Part shown: piece by piece, positions 1 to 7,146 of the stretch
Numbering within the stretch: the first letter of the stretch is position 1
Layout: every line of letters starts with the position of its first letter
Assembly (NCBI RefSeq): GCF_900119185.1
Contig: NZ_FPJE01000001.1
Location: forward strand, 1 to 64,000
DNA length: 64,000 bases
Direction of reading: 5' to 3'
Origin: Sinomicrobium oceani
Lineage (GTDB): Bacteria > Bacteroidota > Bacteroidia > Flavobacteriales > Flavobacteriaceae
The notes under the pieces: generated by a model
The model's database searches: none
What the model saw: the letters and a program-made list of their open reading frames with translations, nothing else
Told to the model about the DNA's origin: nothing
Position numbers and translations under genes: made by a program

Positions 1-1
1 G

Positions 2-247
2 ATCCTTGACGATTTTGGATTAAAAGGCTTAGATCATATCAATAGGCAAACGTTGATGGAAATTATCGAAGACAGGCACGGAAAACGCTCCACCATTATG
101 GCTTCCCAGCTTCCTATAGAGGCCTGGCATCAAACCATCGGGGAACAGACTATTGCGGACGCTATTTTAGATCGCCTGGTACATACCGCACACCGGATTA
201 ATATTAAGGGAGAATCTATGCGGAAAAAACTAAGAAATAAAAGCTAA
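2..247 (+). CDS. istB: IstB-like ATPase, C-terminal part (IS21 family helper)
   Basis: The reading frame is open from the window edge and starts ILDDFGL, the Walker B region of IstB, followed by the sensor segment around ASQLP (residues 36-40 of the visible part). IstB is the AAA+ partner of the IS21 transposase IstA and forms the DNA-bound oligomer that licenses transposition. Only about 81 residues are inside the window, so the N-terminal part, Walker A and istA lie to the left. The basic tail (RKKLRNKS) is typical of the family. The IS terminal repeats follow directly. The family call is firm; whether the full element is intact cannot be seen. Confidence 0.9.
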   Translation: MLDDFGLKGLDHINRQTLMEIIEDRHGKRSTIMASQLPIEAWHQTIGEQTIADAILDRLVHTAHRINIKGESMRKKLRNKS

Positions 248-340
248 CTTTACACCAAGAATGAATCGATTTTAAACACTTCATTTACACTGCTCACTTT
301 TATCCGTTTTAGGTGGCTCACTTTGTCCGTTCTTTCCACA
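248..340 (+). mobile_element. Right end of an IS21-type element with terminal repeats
   Basis: Behind istB two related blocks lie in direct order: CTGCTCACTTTTATCCGTTT (about 291-310) and GTGGCTCACTTTGTCCGTTC (about 313-332). IS21 elements carry such multiple terminal repeats and end in CA. The last CA of this pattern is at 339-340, in CTTTCCACA, which I take as the right tip. The target duplication cannot be checked because the left tip is outside the window. Repeats are seen; the exact tip is inferred. Confidence 0.7.
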
Positions 341-542
341 TTGCTGCCCTCTTGTACAACATTCTGTTCCCCTCGTTGACAACAAAGCCTGATAGATCAA
401 GCCATTTATGAACCAACCCGAAAACCTCATCCCGGGTACGTGCCTTTTCGTAGTCCATTTGGATTATAATACCAGTGGTAGGAGCATCAGCGAGAAAGAA
501 TTTTAAGTCTGGTTTGATGAAAGTTGCCATATTGTTGTACAT
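318..542 (-). pseudogene. Short unknown ORF, apparently truncated by the IS21 insertion
   Basis: This reads leftward from ATG at 542 and encodes 74 residues (start MYNNMATFIKPDL) with no domain that I recognise. Its last few codons (KERTK) run into the IS21 terminal repeat, so its native C-terminus was probably lost when the IS inserted at about 340/341. It has an exact -7 box (TATATTTG on the minus strand, 560-567) 17 bases upstream. It is divergent from the repressor gene at 614, as early lysogeny or transfer genes often are. It could encode a small regulator or mobility protein; nothing in the sequence decides this. Confidence 0.5.
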
Positions 543-559
543 TTGTTTTGATTACAGGA

Positions 560-567
560 CAAATATA
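560..567 (-). promoter_or_regulatory. -7 box of the leftward promoter in the repressor control region
   Basis: Read on the minus strand this is TATATTTG, an exact match to the Bacteroidota TAnnTTTG element, 17 bases before ATG 542. It overlaps the first repressor-region direct repeat (565-579), so a protein bound there would block this promoter. Confidence 0.5.
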
Positions 568-610
568 CATAACTTTTTAGGTAAATACCAAACAAATACA
601 TAACTTTTTA
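565..610. promoter_or_regulatory. Candidate operator: two identical 15-bp direct repeats
   Basis: ATACATAACTTTTTA occurs at 565-579 and again at 596-610, 31 bp apart (about three helical turns). The first copy overlaps the leftward -7 box and the second ends four bases before the repressor start at 614. A shorter copy (ACATAACTT) recurs inside the gene at 781-789. The arrangement fits an operator by which the repressor controls both itself and the divergent gene. Repeats are seen; their role is inferred. Confidence 0.5.
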
Positions 611-613
611 TTC

Positions 614-1273
614 ATGGATATGCAAGAAGTAATACAATTCATTAAAAAACAAGGCATTACAGCATACGAAATAGCCCAAAAAACACCTTTAACAGAGGTT
701 GGAGTTAATAAAATACTCAATGGCCAAACTAAAAAACCACACAAAAGCACCATTGAAGCTTTAACAAATTATGTAAAAACACATAACTTATACATAACAA
801 AAAATAATGAAGTTGGAAAAGTATCATATAACTTAATGGAGGTCCCGCACGTCCCAATTCATGCACAAGCCGGATTTTTATCCGGTTATGGAGACCAGGC
901 GTATATGGATGAATTGCCTAAACAGTTTTGGGAAGTTGATCGGGAATATAAAGGACACTATGTGTGTTTTGAGGTTAAAGGCGACAGCATGGACGACAAT
1001 TCTTCCGAGGCTATTTTAGAGGGCGACAAGGTTTTATGCCGCGAAATACAACGACATCACTGGCAATACAAACTACACATCAATCAATGGAATTTCGTTA
1101 TAGTACATAAAGATGAGGGTATAATAATAAAAAGAATTACAGATCATGATGTTGAGAAAGGAGTTGTCACGTGCCACTCCCTAAACCCATACTACGACGA
1201 TTTCAAATTAAACCTGAACGACGTAATTGCTTTGTTTAACGTCGTTGATTTAAAGAGGTCTTTAAGATTATGA
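614..1273 (+). CDS. XRE/LexA-like repressor with S24 self-cleavage domain
   Basis: A 219-residue phage- or ICE-type repressor. The N-terminal part (about 1-60) has a helix-turn-helix with the TAYEIAQKT...GVNKILNG pattern. The C-terminal part is an S24 peptidase fold: Ala86-Gly87 in AQAGFLSG matches the LexA/CI cleavage dipeptide, Ser125 in KGDSM is the nucleophile and Lys173 in IIIKRI is the general base. Such proteins keep an element silent and cut themselves when RecA filaments form, which switches the element on. The gene sits beside a divergent ORF with repeat operators between them, and an integrase lies 1 kb downstream. Family assignment is firm; its targets are inferred. Confidence 0.88.
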   Translation: MDMQEVIQFIKKQGITAYEIAQKTPLTEVGVNKILNGQTKKPHKSTIEALTNYVKTHNLYITKNNEVGKVSYNLMEVPHVPIHAQAGFLSGYGDQAYMDELPKQFWEVDREYKGHYVCFEVKGDSMDDNSSEAILEGDKVLCREIQRHHWQYKLHINQWNFVIVHKDEGIIIKRITDHDVEKGVVTCHSLNPYYDDFKLNLNDVIALFNVVDLKRSLRL

Positions 1274-1318
1274 GGCTTCCCGTAAATTAATTATTAATCA
1301 ACAAATTACCTTTGAGTT

Positions 1319-1837
1319 ATGAGGACCTTTTATTATTTGCTCTTTTTAATAACTTTATCCTCCTGTAACATGTTTGAGGAACACCACGAAGCAAAACAAC
1401 TTCTAAGGGATTATTTAGCCGAAACTCTCAATGATCCGGATAGTTTTGATGAAATCGACTGGGTTGTTATGGATGTTTATGACTTTAAAACCAATAAAGA
1501 CGGTTTTATAGAAAAGGATTGGGAAAAAATAGTGGATAAAGAAAACAACGAACGATTTAATAAATTAGTGTCTTTAGACTTCCGGGCTAATAATTCCTTT
1601 GGAGCGAAAGTTAAAGAACGAAAGTATGCTCTATATTTATATGACAATGACGGATCGTCAATATTTGTTGATGATTATATTTATTCAAATAAATTGGGGA
1701 TAAACAAAGGAGAAAATAACAGCACGTCTGTTGAACATATGTTTTTATGGAACTATTATTTTACAATTAATAACGGCACAAAGACGCCAGACGATTTTTA
1801 CAATAGGTACCCTAAACTAAACAGATCATTCTATTGA
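1319..1837 (+). CDS. Hypothetical lipoprotein, element cargo
   Basis: 172 residues with a lipoprotein signal peptide (MRTFYYLLFLITLSSC; lipobox LSSC, Cys16), so it is expected to be anchored in a membrane of the envelope. The mature part is highly charged and rich in Asp, Lys and Asn (motif LRDYLAETLNDPDSFDEIDW near residue 30). The phrase LNDPDSFDEIDW recalls secreted proteins of mobile elements that measure conjugation-associated or stress-related envelope states, but I do not recognise a named family. It lies between the repressor and a second lipoprotein on the same strand, inside the AT-rich element. Confidence 0.7.
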   Translation: MRTFYYLLFLITLSSCNMFEEHHEAKQLLRDYLAETLNDPDSFDEIDWVVMDVYDFKTNKDGFIEKDWEKIVDKENNERFNKLVSLDFRANNSFGAKVKERKYALYLYDNDGSSIFVDDYIYSNKLGINKGENNSTSVEHMFLWNYYFTINNGTKTPDDFYNRYPKLNRSFY

Positions 1838-1856
1838 TATTAAATACTACACTAAA

Positions 1857-2336
1857 ATGAAAAAACTATTACTATTATTCGCTTTAATCGCCTTATCATG
1901 TTCGTCCGATGATGATTCCGGGTCAACCGACCTAATAACCAACCTCCCCGGGTATCAGGAGCCTTTTTTCTGGCCGGGAACCACGAAGGATAAAATTGTT
2001 GAAGAATTCGGAGACGATTATGACACCGAGGACAATGAGTTTTCGTTAGGATATAAAATGTGTTATGATGATCTTACGAAGCCTGGCGTTGTTGAGATGT
2101 GTTTTTCTTTAGATAACGATTTGGGATTGTACGAAACTATTGTGACGTATTACCCGACAAAGGAGAATTTAGAACTCCTAATAAAGGAGATGGAGGAGAA
2201 ATACGGCACGCCCAACAAAACAGATGCCAAAGGATTGGTAGTTTATAGATACCCGGATACAGATATGTTTTCTGTAGAACTGATGCATTTAAGCGGTGAC
2301 TACACGGGAATTGTATCGGTTAAAGAAGCCTTCTGA
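1857..2336 (+). CDS. Hypothetical surface-type lipoprotein, element cargo
   Basis: 159 residues. The signal peptide MKKLLLLFALIALSC has lipobox ALSC (Cys15) followed at once by SSDDDSG. An acidic S-D-D-D stretch right after the lipid Cys is the Bacteroidota export signal for surface-exposed lipoproteins, so this protein probably faces outward. The mature part has a PG..W...KDKIVEEFG block (about 40-57) and a second half with ENLELLIKEMEEKYG, a pattern like small beta/alpha repeats of the SmpA/BamE or PepSY size class, but no firm family. It starts 19 bases after the previous lipoprotein gene and overlaps the 3' end of the convergent integrase by 37 bases. Confidence 0.72.
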   Translation: MKKLLLLFALIALSCSSDDDSGSTDLITNLPGYQEPFFWPGTTKDKIVEEFGDDYDTEDNEFSLGYKMCYDDLTKPGVVEMCFSLDNDLGLYETIVTYYPTKENLELLIKEMEEKYGTPNKTDAKGLVVYRYPDTDMFSVELMHLSGDYTGIVSVKEAF

Positions 2337-3613
2337 TTGTCCTTATACTCAACCTCACAAGTAAACACCTTGTTCAATATTTTTTCATGTTCCCTATCCA
2401 ATACCGGGTAGGGAATTTTTTGTTGGTACCGATGCGTTACACCCGTGGGCGAATGCCCCTGAAGCTGCATAACAATGATGTCGCTTATAAGAAGTTCCCC
2501 AGCAATGGACCGGAACAAATAACGAGGTGTTACGATCTTTAATTTCGGTATCTCTAAGGACTTAGAAACACTTTCCAAGGTTCTGAGGTATCCCCGCCGG
2601 AACGTTGCGTATGAAGTCGGTCGTTCGTCAGGGTGCGGGATGAAAGAAAATACCCTTTCATCGCTTGGAGTTCCATGCTTATCAATCACCCACAAAGCGA
2701 AACCCGACAACTTGTTATCGACGTACTCACCCCCGCCCCTTTTCGTTCGGTTCTTGTACCGGTGAAATTGCACCCGGCCGTCTTTGATGTCTTCCCATTT
2801 TAGTATGGCCAGTTCCGAAAGGTAGTGCCCCCCGATTGCAATTTGAAACAAAAAAAGGTCTATTTTTTTTTGCATTACCGGAACATGCTCCCTCCTGGTA
2901 AACTTTGGCCGTTCAAAACTAAACAGTTTTCGAACCTGACCCAGGGAAGGCAGTTTTATATTTCGCCTTCCTGATTTTTCGATAAGCCCCTCAAATGGAT
3001 TTCCGGAGTTAATTCCTAATGAGGCTCTTCTTTGTGCTTCAAAATATACTGTTCTAAGGTCAGACAGGTACCTGTTTATGCCGGCCGAATTGGTTTTATT
3101 ATCTTTATTTGCCTGCTTTTTTTTGCTAAGAATAAATCTATGAAGCCATTCGTAATCTATGCTGTTAATAGGCATGTCCTCACCGGGCCCTAAGAACTTT
3201 TGTATTTGATTTTTGGTACTTTCGTAGTTATGAACTGACAGCCCCTTATCTTTGTATTCCGAAATAAACGTATCGAAAAACTCCATTATACCAATTCCCG
3301 AATCCTTTTTCAGCTCATTGATCCGTTGCTGTAACATGAATATTTCCCGCTCCTTTGCAAGTCCTATGCCGTTCGATATAACTTCTATTGAGGCATCTAT
3401 ACCAAAATTTCTATCGTTGCAGTACTTCACCTCATCCTCCAGGTTCCGGCCCCGGGTTAAAAGGAATGGATCTACTTTTAACTTTTTCCGATTTTGGTAA
3501 ACATTAAGAAGGACATATCTATGAGGCTTGCCGGTCTCGTGAACTCGTATTTTTACCGGATATCCCCTTTTTGTTTTGTATCTTGTGTCCAGTATGATTT
3601 CTGCGCTTATCAT
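2300..3613 (-). CDS. Tyrosine recombinase (integrase) of the tRNA-Pro element
   Basis: 437 residues: an N-terminal arm-binding-like beta region (to about 90), a SAM-like core-binding domain (about 105-210) and a catalytic domain (about 220-410). Visible catalytic parts are YLFR (Arg368), QGHS (His387) and the nucleophile in THRY (Tyr396). The usual first Arg of the GxRxSEL box is not there: the box reads GGHYLSEL, with Tyr at that place, and the His of HxLR is also Tyr. ATG 3613 is chosen over the upstream TTG 3634 because a TACTTTTG -7 box lies at 3643-3636. The gene abuts the tRNA-Pro 3' end, which marks it as the element's integrase. Confidence 0.9.
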   Translation of the reverse strand: MISAEIILDTRYKTKRGYPVKIRVHETGKPHRYVLLNVYQNRKKLKVDPFLLTRGRNLEDEVKYCNDRNFGIDASIEVISNGIGLAKEREIFMLQQRINELKKDSGIGIMEFFDTFISEYKDKGLSVHNYESTKNQIQKFLGPGEDMPINSIDYEWLHRFILSKKKQANKDNKTNSAGINRYLSDLRTVYFEAQRRASLGINSGNPFEGLIEKSGRRNIKLPSLGQVRKLFSFERPKFTRREHVPVMQKKIDLFLFQIAIGGHYLSELAILKWEDIKDGRVQFHRYKNRTKRGGGEYVDNKLSGFALWVIDKHGTPSDERVFSFIPHPDERPTSYATFRRGYLRTLESVSKSLEIPKLKIVTPRYLFRSIAGELLISDIIVMQLQGHSPTGVTHRYQQKIPYPVLDREHEKILNKVFTCEVEYKDNQKASLTDTIPV

Positions 3614-3617
3614 TTTT

Positions 3618-3643
3618 TTGCAATGGATTTGCAACCAAAAGTA
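3618..3643 (-). promoter_or_regulatory. Integrase promoter (-7 box) and paired TTGCAA sites
   Basis: On the minus strand TACTTTTG (3643-3636) matches TAnnTTTG exactly and lies about 22 bases before ATG 3613. Two copies of the self-complementary hexamer TTGCAA (3629-3634 and 3618-3623, 5-bp spacer) lie in the leader just behind it and could bind a regulator of integrase expression. The promoter position is what decides the start codon of the integrase. Confidence 0.5.
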
Positions 3644-3650
3644 ATAAAAG

Positions 3651-3669
3651 AAGTGAAAACAAGTGAAAA
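3651..3669. repeat. Tandem AAGTGAAAA repeats, possible integrase arm sites
   Basis: AAGTGAAAA occurs at 3651-3659 and 3661-3669, exactly one helical turn apart, with a related CAGTGAAAT at 3695-3703. They lie between the integrase gene and the tRNA attachment site, where arm-type binding sites of tyrosine recombinases usually sit. The role is inferred. Confidence 0.35.
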
Positions 3670-3674
3670 AAGAC

Positions 3675-3711
3675 TATAAAAAAAGCGGTAAATACAGTGA
3701 AATACCGCTTT
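3675..3711 (-). terminator. Terminator of the tRNA-Pro transcript
   Basis: AAAGCGGTA (3682-3690) pairs fully with TACCGCTTT (3703-3711) around a 12-base loop. On the minus strand the stem is followed by a run of seven T, so it ends transcripts that leave the tRNA gene leftward and shields the integrase promoter. Confidence 0.75.
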
Positions 3712-3743
3712 AACTAAAACTTAAACTATTGATTTTCAATAAG

Positions 3744-3817
3744 TCGGGGTGACAGGATTCGAACCTACGACCTCGTCGTCCCGAACGACGCGCGCTACCG
3801 GGCTGCGCTACACCCCG
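3744..3817 (-). tRNA. tRNA-Pro (anticodon CGG)
   Basis: 74 bases on the minus strand. The acceptor stem CGGGGTG/CACCCCG closes completely, the D arm reads GCGCAGCCCGGTAGCGC, the anticodon stem CGTCG/CGACG holds the loop TTCGGGA (anticodon CGG, codon CCG), and the T arm contains GGTTCGAATCC. Discriminator base is A and CCA is not encoded, so the CCA-adding enzyme at 33506 is needed for it. Its 3' half is the likely attachment core of the integrative element to the left. Confidence 0.96.
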
Positions 3818-3978
3818 AGAAGTAAACCGATGTGTTTACAAGCGCGCAAATATATGATTTTTTTGTTAAATACATAAAGATCGTATTTTTTAGAAACAAA
3901 ACTTTGTAAATTGCTCTGATCAAGTCCCGTAGAACGATTGTTTTATCTTTTTAACCACACCATTTTTAGCAAAACCCC

Positions 3979-5100
3979 ATGAGAAACACACATGTACTTC
4001 CATTACTACTCCTGATTTCCCTGATAGCCTGCGGACAACAAAAAGACACCACCATTCACGAACCCGAAACTGCCAGTTACACCGTCGAGACCGTTCTGGA
4101 CGGTCTGAGTGTACCCTGGAGTATGGCGTTTCTTCCCGACGGCGGGATGCTCATCACCGAACGTTCCGGCGAACTGATCCGGTTCAGGGACGGTAAAAAA
4201 ACAGCTATTACCAATGTTCCCGAAGTATATGCCCGCGGTCAGGGCGGATTGCTCGATATTATCCTGCACCCCGATTTTGAAAACAACCGGCAGGTGTACC
4301 TCTCCTATTCCACTACAGAAGGCAAGGAAAACGGGGCACATACCGCTATCATGAGGGCCACTCTCGAGGGGAACAGCCTCACGGACAAGAAAGTACTATA
4401 CAAAGGCACTCCCAATACCCGAAAATCACACCATTTCGGATCGAGAATGGTTTTTGACCGGGACGGATACCTCTATTTCTCTATCGGCGAACGTGGTGAT
4501 CACGATATCAATCCGCAGGATATCACGCGCGACGGTGGAAAAATATACCGCATCTACGATGACGGCAGAATTCCGGAAGACAACCCTTTTCGGAACATCC
4601 CGGAAGCAAAATCTGCGATATACAGTTACGGACACCGCAATCCCCAGGGCATGGTCATCCATCCCCAAACCGGGCGGGTATGGGTACACGAACACGGTCC
4701 GCGGGGCGGGGATGAGATCAATATCATAAAGAAGGGTGCCAATTACGGCTGGCCTGAGATCACCTATGGTATCGATTATGACGGCACGGTCATCTCAGAC
4801 GAAACCGCCAGGGAGGGCATGGAACAGCCCCTTTATTACTGGGTTCCTTCCATTGCCCCGAGTGGTATGGCCTTTATCACTTCCGATATTTACCCCGACT
4901 GGAAAGGAAATCTGCTTGCCGGTTCCCTGGCTTTCCAGTACCTCGAAAGGCTGGTTATCGAGGATAATAAGGTCACGTATCGCGAAAAACTACTTCCGGG
5001 AACAGGGCGGGTACGAGACGTCAGGCAGGGGCCCGACGGTTATATCTATGCGGCTATCGAGGGCAAGGGAATCGTAAAGATCGTTCCGAGCCGGTCCTGA
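3979..5100 (+). CDS. PQQ-dependent aldose sugar dehydrogenase-like lipoprotein
   Basis: 373 residues, the usual length for the soluble Asd/YliI-type glucose/sorbosone dehydrogenase family. A lipobox (LIAC, Cys18) tethers it to an envelope membrane. The six-bladed propeller is clear: GLSVPWSMAFLPDG (about 43-56), GGLLDIILHPDF, SHHFGSRMVFDRDGYLY, HRNPQGMVIHP and HEHGPRGGDEIN, which carry the His and Arg residues that hold PQQ and the substrate. It oxidises aldoses and passes electrons to the respiratory chain; the organism may depend on external PQQ, as no PQQ genes are seen here. It is monocistronic, the first core gene right of the tRNA. Confidence 0.88.
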   Translation: MRNTHVLPLLLLISLIACGQQKDTTIHEPETASYTVETVLDGLSVPWSMAFLPDGGMLITERSGELIRFRDGKKTAITNVPEVYARGQGGLLDIILHPDFENNRQVYLSYSTTEGKENGAHTAIMRATLEGNSLTDKKVLYKGTPNTRKSHHFGSRMVFDRDGYLYFSIGERGDHDINPQDITRDGGKIYRIYDDGRIPEDNPFRNIPEAKSAIYSYGHRNPQGMVIHPQTGRVWVHEHGPRGGDEINIIKKGANYGWPEITYGIDYDGTVISDETAREGMEQPLYYWVPSIAPSGMAFITSDIYPDWKGNLLAGSLAFQYLERLVIEDNKVTYREKLLPGTGRVRDVRQGPDGYIYAAIEGKGIVKIVPSRS

Positions 5101-5272
5101 AAACCGCATAACATGCCGGCAGAAAATCTGCGTTTTCGGAACATACATAACATTTGTCATTGTTTACGGTCAAAATGTTATACAGACCATAATATGGAAC
5201 ACCGATCCCGGAATTTTAAAACTAATTGCGTACCTTCGTAACCGAATTTTTTGGTCATAAAAAACGATTAAA

Positions 5273-6664
5273 ATGAGTAAATACGATATCATAGTTGTGG
5301 GCAGTGGCCCCGGAGGATATGTTACTGCCATCAGAGCCTCACAATTGGGCTTTAAAACTGCTATTGTAGAAAAAGAAAACCTTGGAGGCGTATGTCTGAA
5401 CTGGGGATGTATACCTACCAAGGCCTTACTCAAAAGCGCACAGGTATTCGAATACCTGAAACACGCCGAAGACTACGGACTTAGTGTAAAAGAATATGAC
5501 AAGGATTTCGGAGCCGTGGTTAAACGAAGCAGAGGTGTTGCCGAAGGCATGAGCAAAGGGGTACAGTTCCTGATGAAAAAAAATAAAATTGATGTCATCA
5601 ATGGTTTCGGTAAAATCAAATCCGGTAAAAAAGTAGAAGTTACAGGAAGTGATGATAAAAAGACCGAATATCAGGCCGATCACATCATTATTGCTACCGG
5701 TGCACGCTCCAGGGAATTACCGAGCCTGCCACAGGACGGTAAGAAAGTAATCGGTTACCGCGAAGCCATGAACCTTCCGGAACAACCCAAAAAGCTTATC
5801 GTTGTCGGTTCCGGGGCCATAGGTATCGAATTCGCTTACTTCTACAATGCCATGGGTACCGAAGTAACCGTAGTGGAATATCTGCCCAATATTGTTCCCG
5901 TAGAAGATGAAGACGTTTCCAAACAGCTGGAAAGAAGCTTTAAAAAAGCGGGAGTAAAAGTTATGACCTCTGCCGAAGTCACCAAAGTAGATACTTCCGG
6001 TAAAGGCGTAAAAGCAACGATAAAAACCAAAAAAGGCGAAGAGGTTCTCGAAGCGGATATCGTCCTCTCTGCCGTAGGTATAAAAACCAATATCGAAAAC
6101 ATAGGACTGGAAGACGTAGGTATAGCTACCGACAGGGACAAAATCCTTGTTAACGATTACTACCAGACCAATATCCCCGGATATTATGCCATTGGTGATG
6201 TTACTCCGGGCCAGGCCCTTGCACATGTCGCTTCTGCCGAGGGAATACTGTGTGTAGAAAAGATAGCAGGTATGCATGTAGAAGCCCTGGACTATGGTAA
6301 TATTCCCGGATGTACGTATTGTATGCCGGAAGTAGCCTCGGTAGGACTAACTGAAAAGCAGGCCAGAGAAAAAGGATACGAGATCAAAGTAGGTAAATTC
6401 CCGTTCTCTGCATCCGGTAAGGCAAAAGCCAGCGGAACTCCTGACGGTTTCGTCAAGGTTATATTCGACGCCAAATACGGAGAATGGCTGGGTTGCCACA
6501 TGATAGGTGCCGGTGTTACGGATATGATCGCAGAAGCTGTCGTGGCCCGTAAACTCGAAACTACCGGACATGAGGTTCTCAAAGCTGTCCATCCTCACCC
6601 GACCATGAGTGAGGCCGTAATGGAAGCCGTAGCCGATGCCTACGACGAAGTTATACACCTGTAA
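5273..6664 (+). CDS. lpdA: Dihydrolipoyl dehydrogenase (E3)
   Basis: 463 residues, full length for E3. It reoxidises dihydrolipoamide of the 2-oxoacid dehydrogenase complexes with FAD and NAD+ in the cytoplasm. FAD site GSGPGGYVTA (about 10-19), redox disulfide Cys41-Cys46 in GGVCLNWGC, NAD site VVGSGAIGIEF (about 178-188), second FAD motif YYAIGDV, and the catalytic HPHPTMSE (His442, Glu447) near the end are all present. No E1/E2 gene is adjacent, so it is a stand-alone copy. A TACCTTCG sequence at 5231-5238 is a near-match to the -7 box. A strong hairpin terminator follows. Confidence 0.96.
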   Translation: MSKYDIIVVGSGPGGYVTAIRASQLGFKTAIVEKENLGGVCLNWGCIPTKALLKSAQVFEYLKHAEDYGLSVKEYDKDFGAVVKRSRGVAEGMSKGVQFLMKKNKIDVINGFGKIKSGKKVEVTGSDDKKTEYQADHIIIATGARSRELPSLPQDGKKVIGYREAMNLPEQPKKLIVVGSGAIGIEFAYFYNAMGTEVTVVEYLPNIVPVEDEDVSKQLERSFKKAGVKVMTSAEVTKVDTSGKGVKATIKTKKGEEVLEADIVLSAVGIKTNIENIGLEDVGIATDRDKILVNDYYQTNIPGYYAIGDVTPGQALAHVASAEGILCVEKIAGMHVEALDYGNIPGCTYCMPEVASVGLTEKQAREKGYEIKVGKFPFSASGKAKASGTPDGFVKVIFDAKYGEWLGCHMIGAGVTDMIAEAVVARKLETTGHEVLKAVHPHPTMSEAVMEAVADAYDEVIHL

Positions 6665-6688
6665 CAGCAAACCGTATAATACTACTGT

Positions 6689-6723
6689 AAAGCTTCCGTG
6701 GACTACCATAACACGGAAGCTTT
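6689..6723 (+). terminator. Terminator behind lpdA
   Basis: AAAGCTTCCGTG (6689-6700) and CACGGAAGCTTT (6712-6723) form a perfect 12-bp stem with an 11-base loop. The T run is contained in the stem and only short behind it. Confidence 0.7.
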
Positions 6724-6738
6724 CTAATATAGACTGAC

Positions 6739-7026
6739 ATGCTAAAAAGTTTTCGTATCACAGCTATTCTCGAAGGGATCTCGTACCTGCTCCTGTTTTT
6801 TGTAGGAATGCCGTTAAAGTACCTCCTGGACCATACTCAGACTAATATGGCCGTAGGCTATGCACACGGACTGTTGTTTATCCTCTATGTAATCCTTGCG
6901 GTAGCAGTATGCTATGACAGGGCATGGGGATTGAAACGCTTTACAATCCTGTTCGTAGCAGCCCTTTTACCATTCGGAACATTTTATGCGGAAAAAAAAT
7001 ACCTCCGGGGACAAGAAGAACACTAA
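6739..7026 (+). CDS. DUF3817 family small membrane protein
   Basis: 95 residues with three hydrophobic segments (about 8-28, 42-62, 68-88), opening with FRITAILEGISYLLLFFVGMPLKY and containing YAHGLLFILY, which are the hallmarks of DUF3817. These proteins sit in the cytoplasmic membrane; no biochemical role is established. It starts 16 bases behind the lpdA terminator and stands alone. The family call rests on the EGISY...MPLKY and HGLLF motifs. Confidence 0.85.
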   Translation: MLKSFRITAILEGISYLLLFFVGMPLKYLLDHTQTNMAVGYAHGLLFILYVILAVAVCYDRAWGLKRFTILFVAALLPFGTFYAEKKYLRGQEEH

Positions 7027-7121
7027 AAAAAACGCTGCTTTTTATCGGCAAAATCCGTCACAACACCCGTATTTTAATACTTTTTAACGGAAAAGATATT
7101 ACCCGGAAGGGTGATAAATCT

Positions 7122-7129
7122 TATTTTTG
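7122..7129 (+). promoter_or_regulatory. -7 box upstream of the outer membrane protein gene
   Basis: TATTTTTG is an exact TAnnTTTG match 17 bases before ATG 7147. No clear TTTG -33 element is seen at the right spacing. Confidence 0.4.
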
Positions 7130-7146
7130 CCCCATAACATTTAATT

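Noticed and set aside
5119-5135. GCAGA-AAA-TCTGC hairpin behind the PQQ dehydrogenase gene
   Set aside because: The stem is only five pairs with GTTTTC behind it; too weak to call a terminator.
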